Source: Rhizobium grahamii CCGE 502 (GTDB taxonomy: Bacteria > Pseudomonadota > Alphaproteobacteria > Rhizobiales > Rhizobiaceae). From it: a stretch of DNA of 64,000 nt. Every line of letters begins with the position of its first letter. Within the stretch, counting starts at the first letter, position 1. Shown piece by piece: positions 17,227 to 25,981 of the stretch. Location of the stretch: NCBI RefSeq assembly GCF_000298315.2, contig NZ_AEYE02000025.1, forward strand, positions 1 through 64,000, read 5' to 3'. Both the position numbers and the translations under genes were made by a program. The notes beneath the pieces are model-generated. The model searched no databases and was not told the origin of the DNA. It saw only the letters and a list, made by a program, of their open reading frames with translations.

Positions 17227-17544
17227 CTACTGAATGCGCAATGGGGACCATCTCTGGCGGACGCCGTCAATCAGTTCTTTTTCGCAATGCGCGCCTTCTC
17301 TTACAAGTGCAACCAGGAGTGCTGCAATTTCAACGCTTGCCTTCCGGTCGTGCGATATGCTGTTTTCCCGACAGAGAACCTTGAGAGCGACTTTTACGAA
17401 CGAAAAATCTGTCAGTAGCGCAGTGTTTCGTGCTCGGTTCGACCGTATGGCGTCGACCCGTTTGAACACGACACCCCTTAGCAAGTTGCTTTCATTGGCA
17501 ACGCTGCTGCCGAAGTATTCCTCATTCGCATTAATCTTTCGCAA
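17227..17544 (-). CDS. Hypothetical protein with TTG start
   Basis: A 105-residue protein with no recognised domain; the central part (ARNTALLTDFSFVKVALKVL) looks helical. The TTG at 17544 is preceded by an ideal site, AAGGAGG with a 6-base gap, which decides both the start and my view that the gene is real. It is divergent from the hybrid histidine kinase at 17898, with about 350 bases between. Function unknown. Confidence 0.6.
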   Translation of the reverse strand: MRKINANEEYFGSSVANESNLLRGVVFKRVDAIRSNRARNTALLTDFSFVKVALKVLCRENSISHDRKASVEIAALLVALVREGAHCEKELIDGVRQRWSPLRIQ

Positions 17545-17897
17545 GTCCAGCCTCCTTAATCTAAAAAGAAGTCGTTCAGTGCAAACACGGAGGCAACCCT
17601 TATCAGTATGAGCAATGTCTAATCAACGTACAAAAACAATAGATCACTGTTTTTTCATCAGAATAAACCTTAGAATGGCAAGGCTACATCAGCTCAACCG
17701 CACAAACCGCGCGGGCCAACGGCCTTCGGCTTCCACCGCCGAAGCGATTCAATCCATATTTGCTTTTTCACACGAACCAAGGTTTGGTGAACAGCCGCGA
17801 ATACGGTACGACACCGTACATAGCTCGCTGACAACATGCTCCAGGGATGAAATCTAAACATTCCGCGTTACATCGGATCACGACAGGCTTGTAGAGA
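17545..17897. other. Divergent intergenic region
   Basis: It holds the ribosome site of the TTG-start gene and presumably promoters for both directions. No stress-type promoter, terminator or extra gene is apparent. Confidence 0.45.
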
Positions 17898-19841
17898 ATG
17901 CACGTAATGACGCCGACTTCGTCCGAAATGTCCTCCACTTCAGACCGCTACCGTCTCTTGGTCGACAATATCACCGACTATGCTGTTTACCTGCTCGACG
18001 CGCACGGTCACGTCAGCAGTTGGAACGCTGGAGCGAACCGCTTCAAAGGATATACGGAAGACGAAATACTCGGCGAGCATTTCTCGCGCTTCTATACCGA
18101 AGAAGACAGGGCGGCTGGCCTGCCGGCGAGAGCGTTGGTAACCGCCGCGACCGAGGGGCGTTTCGAGGCCGAAGGGTGGCGGGTCCGCAAGAACGGCGAA
18201 CGTTTTTGGGCCCACGTTGTCATCGATCCGATCCGAGACGCGCGAGGGGCGTTGATCGGTTTCGCCAAAATCACCCGCGACCTTTCTGAAAGGAAGATGG
18301 CCGAAGAGAGTCTGAAGCGGAGCGAGGAACAGTTCCGCCTCCTTGTTCAAAGCGTCACCGACTATGCAATCTACATGCTGGATCAGAAAGGGAATGTTTC
18401 CAGCTGGAACGCCGGGGCGCGCCGCATCAAGGGTTACGAACCCCACGAAATCATAGGCAAGAACTTTTCCGAGTTTTACACACCCGAAGACCGCGCGGAC
18501 GATCTCCCGCGCAAGGGGCTGGAAGTCGCGGAGAAGGAAGGACGCTTCGAACGCGAAGGTTGGCGCGTCCGGAAAGACGGCACGCGCTTCTGGGCAAATG
18601 TCATTATCGACGCCATCCGGTCGGAGGAAGGCACCCTTCTCGGCTTCGCCAAGGTTACGCGCGACGTAACCGAGAAGCGCGAAGCACAGCTAGCCCTTGA
18701 TCGCGCCCAGCTCGAACTGTTTCAAGCGCAGAAGATGGAGGCGCTAGGCCTACTGACTGGAGGCGTCGCACACGACTTCAATAACCTTTTGATGGCGATC
18801 CTGGGAAGTCTTGAGATAGCACGAAAGCGCGCGCTTGCAGGTCATGACGTGGCAGACCTTATCGACAACGCAATACAAGGAGCACAGCGCGGAGCTTCTC
18901 TCACGCAACGCTTGCTGGCATTTTCTCGCAAACAGGACCTCAAGCTGCAGGCGGTCGACATCGCGGGGCTCGTCAGGGGAATGGCCCAGCTTCTACAACG
19001 CACAATCGGACCGTCCCTGGAAATTACAACCGCGTTCCCATTGATGCTCCCCCCAGTCTGGGCGGATGCGAACCAGTTGGAAGGCGCGGTGCTTAACCTC
19101 GTCGTCAATGCTCGCGATGCGATGGAGCAGGGTGGAACGATAACAATCAGTGCAACCAAAAAATTTCTGACCCACGAACGAGACGAGCTGAAGCCTGGCA
19201 CCTACGTCTGCCTCTCTATCCGAGACGAAGGCGAGGGAATGGACGCGACTACACTTGAGAAAGCAACGACACCGTTTTTTACAACCAAGGGCGTGGGTAA
19301 GGGAACCGGATTGGGTCTTTCCATGGTACAAGGGCTTATGGAGCAAGCGGGAGGCAGACTCATTCTAAGATCAGCGGTCGGCGAGGGAACCGTCGCCGAG
19401 CTATGGATGCCGGTGTTGGACAAGGTAGAGCATTCCGTTGCGGAGTCCGAACGTCCCGTTGCCGCCCCCGCCGTGGATCGCCCCCTCACGGCCCTTGTTG
19501 TCGATGATGACAGCCTCGTGTTGATGAACACAGTCCTCATGTTGGAAGATCTTGGTCATACAACGGTGCAAGCGGAGTCAGCTGCAGAAGCGCTGCTGAT
19601 ACTCGAGCAAGGCCCGCTTCCGGATGTTCTCATTACTGACCACGCCATGCCGAAGACCACAGGCGCGGAACTTGCTCGAGAGGTCTCGAAGCGCTTTTCC
19701 GACCTGCCCATAATCCTTGCGACTGGATATGCCGAACTTCCGAATGGAGACGGCGAGGACCTGCCTCGCTTGTCAAAACCCTTCACCCAAGATCAACTTA
19801 GTCACGTGTTATCAACTGTCTGTGGAACCGCAGATGCATAG
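17898..19841 (+). CDS. PAS-PAS hybrid sensor histidine kinase
   Basis: A 647-residue cytoplasmic hybrid kinase. Two tandem PAS domains (about 18-130 and 145-257) are strikingly alike: both carry SSWNAGA, the (F/I)KGY motif, F(S)-x-FYT-x-EDRA, GRFE-x-EGWRVRK-(N/D)G and RFWA. This suggests internal duplication. Then come HisKA with His292 (GGVAHDFNNLL), HATPase_c (N-box Asn404, DEGEGM 443-448, GTGLGL 469-474) and a receiver domain with phosphoacceptor Asp581 (LITDHAMP) and Lys627 (SKPF). No membrane segment, so it senses a cytosolic cue. No response regulator is nearby. An ATG at 17907 is an alternative start. Confidence 0.9.
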   Translation: MHVMTPTSSEMSSTSDRYRLLVDNITDYAVYLLDAHGHVSSWNAGANRFKGYTEDEILGEHFSRFYTEEDRAAGLPARALVTAATEGRFEAEGWRVRKNGERFWAHVVIDPIRDARGALIGFAKITRDLSERKMAEESLKRSEEQFRLLVQSVTDYAIYMLDQKGNVSSWNAGARRIKGYEPHEIIGKNFSEFYTPEDRADDLPRKGLEVAEKEGRFEREGWRVRKDGTRFWANVIIDAIRSEEGTLLGFAKVTRDVTEKREAQLALDRAQLELFQAQKMEALGLLTGGVAHDFNNLLMAILGSLEIARKRALAGHDVADLIDNAIQGAQRGASLTQRLLAFSRKQDLKLQAVDIAGLVRGMAQLLQRTIGPSLEITTAFPLMLPPVWADANQLEGAVLNLVVNARDAMEQGGTITISATKKFLTHERDELKPGTYVCLSIRDEGEGMDATTLEKATTPFFTTKGVGKGTGLGLSMVQGLMEQAGGRLILRSAVGEGTVAELWMPVLDKVEHSVAESERPVAAPAVDRPLTALVVDDDSLVLMNTVLMLEDLGHTTVQAESAAEALLILEQGPLPDVLITDHAMPKTTGAELAREVSKRFSDLPIILATGYAELPNGDGEDLPRLSKPFTQDQLSHVLSTVCGTADA

Positions 19842-20120
19842 CTGAGAAGTCGCGAGAAACACCCGGCGCCTTCCGGAATGTTGTAGAGCCTTACAGGGCC
19901 ACGGGCTCTTGGTTAAAGGCCGATGTTTTAGCCGCTGTCGATCTCCCGGCCCTGACCACGGGCTTTAGTCTGCCTCCGTCCCCGACTTGGGGTCAGTCCG
20001 CGTCGCTTACTCTTCTGTCTGTGCGATATCGTACGAAGCTTTCGTGGGACCGCGGGACGATTGTCAAGCTCCGCTCACGCTCTCATCTTCTGCGCCACAG
20101 AGATTCGGGAAGGCAGAACG

Positions 20121-20387
20121 ATGTCGGAGAATATGCCGCCGCAAACGACTGAAAGCTCCATGCGCGAAACCTATGAGACCCGGCGCGCAATGGTCACGAG
20201 GGCGTTTGGGCGGGCGAAGAAGTTAGGATTGCCAATCGAAGACTCGACGGAGTTCGAAGGTTGGCTTGAGGAATGGGCCCGGGGAGAGATTGACACGCCC
20301 ACTCTTCGAAATCGATACATTGAATTGCTCCGAGCGCGCGACACCGTGTTTCGGAACCGTCACGAGCGCTCGAGGGGCCAACGCTAA
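20121..20387 (+). CDS. Small hypothetical protein
   Basis: An 88-residue charged, helical protein, MSENMPPQTTESSMRETYET and so on, containing EFEGWLEEWARGEIDTPTLRNRY, which looks like a short helical repeat. AAGGC lies 8 bases before the ATG; the frame is open upstream to 20061 but the start at 20121 has the better site. No recognised family. It stands alone after the kinase gene. Confidence 0.55.
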   Translation: MSENMPPQTTESSMRETYETRRAMVTRAFGRAKKLGLPIEDSTEFEGWLEEWARGEIDTPTLRNRYIELLRARDTVFRNRHERSRGQR

Positions 20388-20791
20388 ACTTGTTAACGCC
20401 GTGTCCGGGTCCGAAGCCAAGTCGGATTGATAAATGGAATTCTTGGGCGAAACCCAAAGGCATTATCACCACTACTGCCGATCGGATGCTGCAATCCATG
20501 GCTGGTATCGCCAAGACACCTCGGTGGCGCGCCTCCCTTGGCATCACCGGAGCCACGACTTTTGATTAGGGCGGAAGAAGCTCGCAATGAGGAGGCCGTG
20601 TGGTTCTGAGGCAACAGTAGGGCCATCTTTGAAAACACGCGATTTTTAAAGGTAAGCAAGCCGGTGCCAAGGCTCCGAAGTTTGCCTGTTCCGTCTACCG
20701 GAGGTGCGATGCACTACCTCAGGACGATTTAATTTCAGGCCCTGCGGGAAGCCAGCCCAACTTCCTGCACCCTGGGAGGGTCGGCGGATGC
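20388..20791. other. Intergenic stretch, no gene seen
   Basis: No frame with a good start or recognisable product; it leads into a group of gene fragments (20.8-22.1 kb). Confidence 0.45.
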
Positions 20792-21133
20792 TCAGATGAG
20801 CAGAAGCTTTTTCAGTACCGAAAAGACCTCCTTTTAGGGCAGCCTGGTGGCCCCAGCGATGGCGAACGGGACGAGCGCTGCGGCCGCGACAGGCAGCAGC
20901 GTATTGCGGTTGACTAGCATTGACGACAGCTTGCGCCAGTGCTCGTACTGCTTCGTGAGATCGACCGGTTCGAGGCTCTCTTCGGCCTCTTTTGTGTTGG
21001 GCGCAACGACATTTGCACCAAGCGCCTTTCGCTCCGCAGCACGCTGGTGGGTGGTAGCCCGCGCTGATAGCGTCAGCAGCGTCCTGTCCTTCAACTGGGT
21101 CAGCGGCTTTGAAAGGGCAGAGACGGGATAAGC
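20792..21133 (-). pseudogene. C-terminal fragment of an integral membrane protein with an in-frame stop
   Basis: The minus strand reads ...LFAYPVSALSKPLTQLKDRT..., a Lys/Glu-rich linker, then LVNRNTLLPVAAAALVPFAIAGATRLP. A TAA follows, after which the same frame continues KEVFSVLKKLLLI to a second stop at 20792. The continuation looks like the natural C-terminus, so I read TAA as a nonsense mutation. The N-terminal half is missing. The family resembles membrane proteins with a C-terminal LPxxxxxLLP anchor; I cannot name it. Confidence 0.45.
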
Positions 21134-21789
21134 GAAGAGGGCCACGGGACGCTGTAGCCAGAGCGCCTCTCTCCGATCGAGCGCAACTTGCATTGATGGC
21201 GGCGCAGGCTGCGAAAGGCAGATCGCAAGCCGCAATGGAAGCCGGTAACAGGGCAATCGCTCTAAATCCAAGTAACCCAGAGACGGCAGCGGCCTTGGCC
21301 GGCGTCCTCTATTCGGGCTATAGGGAGGCGGGTGCTTCGATGGCGAAAGACGCCAGCAGGGATACGGACGCTGTTCCGCGCTGCGCGATGATTGTGCTTG
21401 CCTTGGACGCGTATCGCAATGGCCGGTACTCGCAAGCCCTCGTATGGACCGAGCAGATGAACGGTAGCAGCCCGTTGATGAGTGTGATCCGCGCCGCGGC
21501 ACTGGGGCAACTCGGTTCCGACCAGGCCAAGGCGAACCTGGACAAAGAAGTCGTCAGTCCAACGGCGTTCAAAAAGGCGATCAATGAGATAGGCCTGCAG
21601 CCAGACCTGGTTTCGATGCTGGAGCGGGGCTTGACCAAAGCCGGGTCGATTTTGAACCTACGAGCGGCATTACTCGCTGATGCGGAAAGCGGCTTGTATT
21701 CCAAATCTTTACGGGACAGGCGACGATCAGGATGTTCCGTGGACCCGGTTTACATTTCATCGCTGGACAAGATCGAATCATATCATTGA
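21109..21789 (+). pseudogene. C-terminal fragment of a TPR-type protein
   Basis: From about 21172 the frame encodes helical repeats: LALMAAQAAKGRSQAAMEAG, NRAIALNPSNPETAAALAG, ALDAYRNGRYSQALVWTEQ. This is the tetratricopeptide pattern found at the C-terminus of CadC-like or adenylate-cyclase-like regulators. The first 20 codons overlap the fragment on the other strand and look foreign. The N-terminal regulatory domain is absent, so this is probably a truncated gene rather than a functional TPR protein. Confidence 0.5.
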
Positions 21790-21900
21790 ACGCTTACGGA
21801 CCTCCGGGCGGATCGAAACACCACCTCGATCGCCTGACGCAAGTTGCCCCGGCTTGCCTTGCAACAGCTTTGTCACCGCCGATCAGACTGAAGCATATCA

Positions 21901-22095
21901 GTGACACGGCATCATTCGAATAGATCGGATGATCCGCTTCTAACCCGGCGCCATGGTGCGCTTCATTCACATCCACATACGCAGGTGAGCTACGTGGCCG
22001 AGGGCGCCTTCAACGTCACCGTTGACGGCATCACCACCACGCTCGATGCCGGCTCCAGCTTCATCGTCGCCCCATCCTCGTCCATGTCGCGTTAA
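21901..22095 (+). pseudogene. Cupin-domain fragment
   Basis: A 64-residue frame with the core of a cupin: HSHPHTQVSYVAEGAFNVTV, DGITTTLDAGSSFIVAPSS. The metal-binding His pair (HSHPH) and the Gly-rich turn of motif 1 are intact. Motif 2 (the second His strand after the proline) is missing, because the frame ends at SSSMSR. It is a broken cupin gene among other fragments. Confidence 0.5.
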
Positions 22096-23131
22096 TGCCG
22101 CCGAGTGGGTCCTCGATGCGGCGTGATACTGACACAACGGACCGTGCAGCTAGTAGGATATTTCGACGGCGCTGCCGTCAGCGGGTAAGGCTTTCGAAAA
22201 TGCAGGGTCCCGCGATATTGCGATTGGAGGGCAGGACCCTGCTGGGCGCACAGGAGGTTTTGGACGCCCATTTGGAGAAGGAAACTCTCGACCGTCGAAG
22301 GCTCTCGGTCGTTAAAGGATCATCTGAATCTGGCGTATTTTAGGTGACGCTTATTTTGTCGTGCATCGTATTACCTGCCAGATGCGTCTAGATCTAGGCG
22401 CACGCCTGGGCGCATTGCGGGGCCTCCAAGCGGGATCAGGCTCGCATTTGAGCCATGAAAGGCTGGAGACGAGCGTGGACTTCCGCGAAATCCTTCCCGC
22501 ATACGGCCAAGAACTTCTCATCGCCCACGAAACTGATCGTCCCACATCAGTGGGATGACAGATATAGAATATGCCAGAAGTAAGATTGACGTTGTTGCAA
22601 TAAGGACTGAATTCAAACTACTTCGTGGCCCCGGTACTTCGGAGACGGGATCGTTGGTCGGGCCGGGATCGTAAGCGCAGACTGCTTCGAGCAGCTTGAT
22701 GCTGATCGCGGGAGCTTGGCCTGAGATGTGGGAGAACTTCTCGCTAAAAAAGAAGATTGCCCATCAGCGTCTCCTTGCCTCGCGCTACGACGTGCTTGGC
22801 GGACAAAGTTCTCGATGACCGCACCCGACCAGCCTTAGTAATCCGAAGCCACGGTCCGCACCTCCTGGTCGGAAACGTACGTGAAGCCGCCTCCGTGACA
22901 CCTCAATTCAATGGTTACTTTGTCAAGCGCATGTGACGAACCACCAGCTCTCGGCGTATCGTGACATGACCTTGGCGGCCTTGTGCGATGTACTACTTTT
23001 TGGCCTTCGCGACACTGTCCAATCAATTCAAGCTGTGGTTGGCTTCAAACCTCGATGGCAGCGCTTTAAAGGGTTCCTAGCTCCCCGGCAGAGAGAGAAC
23101 CCGCCCCGTCTATTGAAATTCGGGTCACGTA
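22096..23131. other. About 1 kb without a recognisable gene
   Basis: Short frames on both strands lack ribosome sites and family resemblance. It separates the 20.8-22.1 kb fragments from the AbrB/PIN module and is probably decayed DNA. Confidence 0.45.
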
Positions 23132-23159
23132 GTAATACCTTGAATGCCGGTAGTATTAC
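23132..23159 (+). promoter_or_regulatory. Probable autoregulatory operator of the AbrB/PIN pair
   Basis: A perfect inverted repeat GTAATAC (23132-23138) and GTATTAC (23153-23159) with a 14-base spacer. It ends 12 bases before the antitoxin start, where toxin-antitoxin complexes usually bind. Confidence 0.6.
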
Positions 23160-23171
23160 ACGGAGATCGGG

Positions 23172-23405
23172 ATGACCACGACAGTTACAGCAAAAGGGCA
23201 GGTTACGATCCCAAAGGCCGTTCGAGACTTGCTTGGAATCGTCCCGGGAAGCAAAGTTACTTTTCATAAGGCCGCCGACGGTGCTGTCCTGCTGACGCGG
23301 ACTGACGGAAAACAGCCTGCCAGCCGCTTTCGCCGACTTCGGGGTCACGCCGGCAAAGGACTCGATACTGACGCGATCATGGCGCTGACGCGTGGTGAAG
23401 AGTGA
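23172..23405 (+). CDS. AbrB/SpoVT-family antitoxin
   Basis: A 77-residue protein with the swapped-hairpin AbrB domain at residues 2-45: TTTVTAKGQVTIPKAVRDLL, then GIVPGSKVTFH. The C-terminal part (RRLRGHAGKGLDTDAIMALTRG) is the toxin-wrapping tail, close to the sequence seen in VapB-type antitoxins. Its stop overlaps the toxin start by 4 bases (GTGA), which couples translation. GGAGATC gives the ribosome site. It binds its own promoter, most likely at the inverted repeat just upstream. Confidence 0.9.
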   Translation: MTTTVTAKGQVTIPKAVRDLLGIVPGSKVTFHKAADGAVLLTRTDGKQPASRFRRLRGHAGKGLDTDAIMALTRGEE

Positions 23406-23845
23406 CGCTTATCGACACAAATGTCTTGCTCGATCTCGTGACCAATGACCGCGCCTGGGCCAACTGGTCGATCGAGCAACTCGAAAGGGCAAGCATTGCC
23501 GGCCCATTGTTGATCAACGACGTCATATATGCCGAAATGGCTGTCCGGTACGAACGGATCGAAGAGCTTGATTTTTTTATAAAGGAAGGCGGTTTCATAC
23601 TGACCGCATTCCCGCGGGAAGCGCTGTTCCTTGCCGGCAAGGTGTTCACACAATATCGCCGACTTGGTGGCTCTCGAACCGGTGTCCTTCCGGATTTTTT
23701 CATTGGCGCACATGCAGCCGTTCATAGTCTACCACTGCTAACGCGAGACGTCCGTCGATACCGCTCATATTTCCCAACTGTCAATTTGATATCGCCCGAG
23801 GGGTCCCCAAAGAGCGGGGTGTCGGAGTTGAAGCTGCGCGAATAA
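23402..23845 (+). CDS. PIN-domain toxin (VapC-like RNase)
   Basis: A 147-residue PIN-domain protein. The acidic active-site residues appear in LIDTNVLLDL, in the Glu of NDVIYAEMAV and in the Asp of GVLPDFFIGAHA. The order DTN...E...PDxxIGAHA is the family pattern, and the fold cleaves RNA with Mg2+ or Mn2+. A GTG start overlaps the antitoxin stop. The C-terminus after PTVNLISPE is slightly longer than usual. The pair looks intact and probably stabilises the replicon. Confidence 0.88.
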   Translation: MTLIDTNVLLDLVTNDRAWANWSIEQLERASIAGPLLINDVIYAEMAVRYERIEELDFFIKEGGFILTAFPREALFLAGKVFTQYRRLGGSRTGVLPDFFIGAHAAVHSLPLLTRDVRRYRSYFPTVNLISPEGSPKSGVSELKLRE

Positions 23846-24397
23846 GTGAATGGGATGCCTATGCCGTAGGAGATTCTACCTCCAGAGGTCAGAAGCGGTG
23901 TTGCTGGCCTCTTTGTAGCCCAGGCAAGCGGGGGTTCAGAATAGAAATGAAACAGCACCAGAAACTGCCATTTCGTTTCTGTTGCTGAGTGAGTGAGTGC
24001 TTAAAATCCTGGAACCATGGGCGCGTAATACCGGCAGCCCTAGCAAGAATACTCAAAGCCGTTGCATCTACCCCTTTGCGTAATAACCGCTCGTGAACAG
24101 AGGTCGTGGTGCGTTCGAGCTGTTGCGATCCAGGCCTGGACGGCGATGCACGCCCCGTTAAATTGATTTAGCGTTGCGTCTAGGGTTCAATGCGGATCAT
24201 CGCTGGTGAAAACGGGCCCTGCCTCGGGTTCCGTCGTCTTCAACCAGCTCTTTCCAGGAACTGCTGCGACCGCAAACGTAGCGGAGTTAACTTATGCGAT
24301 CTTATCCTTGGCTGACGCCTTCAGTTTTGGACTGCTCCATGGGCTGGGCCTTTTTTGACGGAGTCCGCAACTGGCGCAGGGCTTTACCTGTCAGGCC
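23846..24397. other. Intergenic stretch with an imperfect hairpin
   Basis: An imperfect stem (CAGAAAC with GTTTCTG, near 23959-23982) follows the toxin gene and may end its transcript, though it has no T-run. No gene is recognised before the outer-membrane protein's 3' end. Confidence 0.35.
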
Positions 24398-25189
24398 TCA
24401 GAAGTGGACGACCACGCCCAGAATCGGCCCCTGCTGGACAGCATCGAATACAAAACCGTCATTGCTGTAGTCAACGCCCAGGGCTCTGTAGCCCGCCACT
24501 GCGGAAATGCTATCGTTGAACTTGTAACCGACGGTGGCGGCCACGTCCCAATCTATGTCCGCGCCCCCTCCGCCGACGATGCCCCAGCCTGCAAGGAAGA
24601 CGTTGGGGGTGATCGAATAGTCGGCGCGAATGCCGCCCACTGCATCGACCCACGTATCACCGTCGCTACGAGAGCGATTTCCGAGCAGCCCACCGCTGAT
24701 CGAGAGGGTGGTGTCAACCGACCAGACACGGGCGCCAGCAACAATGTCCAGCTTTCCCTGACTGTCGCCCAGAACGGTGTAACCCGCTCCAATTGTCCCC
24801 GCGAAGGTCTCGGAATCGAGCCCAGCACGTGTTGCCAGAACCCCTCTTGGCGTTCCTGTTTCCCCCGAAACCTTGACATAGATAAGATCGACAAAGACGC
24901 TGTAAGGTCCGTAGCGGGCCTCGCCAATAGCCATGGCAGCAAAGTCGAGATGATCAAAAATGTCGCTAAAGCTGGCATCGATATCCACAGTTGGGAGACC
25001 GAAAACACCCACGTCACCAGACAATCCCGCCGCCCAAAAATAAGGGGCGACAGTAAATTCCCACCCGTCCTCCGTGGCGACCCGATGTGCGTCGGGTGAC
25101 ATCGTGGAGCCCATATCCGCTGCTAGGCCGCTACCACTGAAGAGTAGGAATCCCAAGCACGACAATGTACATGCATTGATCGGCCTCAT
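24398..25189 (-). CDS. Outer-membrane beta-barrel protein
   Basis: A 263-residue protein with a signal peptide (MRPINACTLSCLGFLLFSGS, ending around GLAA). Alternating hydrophobic strands are typical of an OmpA/porin-like barrel: WEFTVAPYFWAAGLSGDVGV near the N-terminus, FAGTIGAGYTVLG, VGGIRADYSITPNVFLAG and a final ILGVVVHF ending in Phe, the BAM recognition residue. It resembles rhizobial barrel proteins of unknown function. The start at 25189 is set by GGAGGGG about 6 bases upstream; the frame is open further to 25237. Confidence 0.85.
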   Translation of the reverse strand: MRPINACTLSCLGFLLFSGSGLAADMGSTMSPDAHRVATEDGWEFTVAPYFWAAGLSGDVGVFGLPTVDIDASFSDIFDHLDFAAMAIGEARYGPYSVFVDLIYVKVSGETGTPRGVLATRAGLDSETFAGTIGAGYTVLGDSQGKLDIVAGARVWSVDTTLSISGGLLGNRSRSDGDTWVDAVGGIRADYSITPNVFLAGWGIVGGGGADIDWDVAATVGYKFNDSISAVAGYRALGVDYSNDGFVFDAVQQGPILGVVVHF

Positions 25190-25437
25190 GGGTGTCCCCT
25201 CCACGTTTCGCCCTGTTCGCGCATGTGCGATGCGCATGGATAATGCTTGAGCAACGCGATTCCATCAAGTCACCAGTTGCGCGATAGCATGGGAAGCACG
25301 GTCATCAAGACTGCGAAAAGCATCGGGGCCGGGGGAGGCTGGTAGAGTGCTGAAGGTTCTGCAAATTTCCTAAGGAAGGCGGCCATGGCAGATTAGTGAT
25401 GTTCAACGTCACCTATTCCCCGGACGGAAAGCCACCA

Positions 25438-25625
25438 TGACCGATACCGATGGTAAGACAGCCAGTACTGCAGAAGAGATTTTGCTATCGAACCCCGACG
25501 GCGTGATCTGCGCAGTGATGCAGAAGTGCTGGAAGCGGAGATGGACGAGGCGCTCGGGGCTGGCAAAAGCGTTCGCACGCCGGCCCGGCTCGGGTACCGC
25601 TCAGAAACGCCCGCGGCGCATGAAG
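25438..25625 (+). mobile_element. IS256-family transposase remnant
   Basis: MTDTDGKTAS...LLSNPDG...VMQ in one frame continues as LEAEMDEALGAGKSVRTPAR-LGYRS in another. This is the N-terminus of an IS256-type transposase with one frameshift. The catalytic part is missing and no terminal inverted repeats are visible. A toxin fragment follows directly, so this is the scar of an old insertion and deletion. Confidence 0.6.
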
Positions 25626-25654
25626 TCATCATTATTGGTACGGACTCAGCAGCT

Positions 25655-25747
25655 TTCATGCGGCGTATGACCCTTGTCACGCGCAACATCAAAGATTTTG
25701 AAGGCATGGGAGTGGCGCTCGTGAATCCGTGGGATCTCCGGACATAG
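25655..25747 (+). pseudogene. C-terminal fragment of a VapC/FitB-type PIN toxin
   Basis: The last 30 codons of the frame read RRMTLVTRNIKDFEGMGVAL-VNPWDLRT. That is the typical C-terminus of VapC/FitB-type PIN toxins, including the Thr-Arg-Asn after the third acidic residue. No N-terminal half and no antitoxin gene are present. It is joined in frame to the transposase remnant. Confidence 0.6.
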
Positions 25748-25981
25748 CATTCTTAAGAATCCACGAGCAATCGATCGTTGGCGGCTCGTGGACTTCCACC
25801 CATCGGCGCGAATTGATCACAAATACCGTATCGGATGGCGACAAGCTCCGGACCGGGCGCTCTACAGGGGGAGTCGGAAGAAGGTGACCGCCCTTTCGAT
25901 GTGACGGTGCCTGCCACTCCATAACCGGCTCAGTTCTGCGTGGAAACCAACATCGTGGTGTTGAAAACGTCGCGTAACAGA

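Noticed and set aside
24404-25099. A 231-residue plus-strand frame
   Set aside because: Antisense shadow of the outer-membrane barrel gene, which has a signal peptide and strand pattern.
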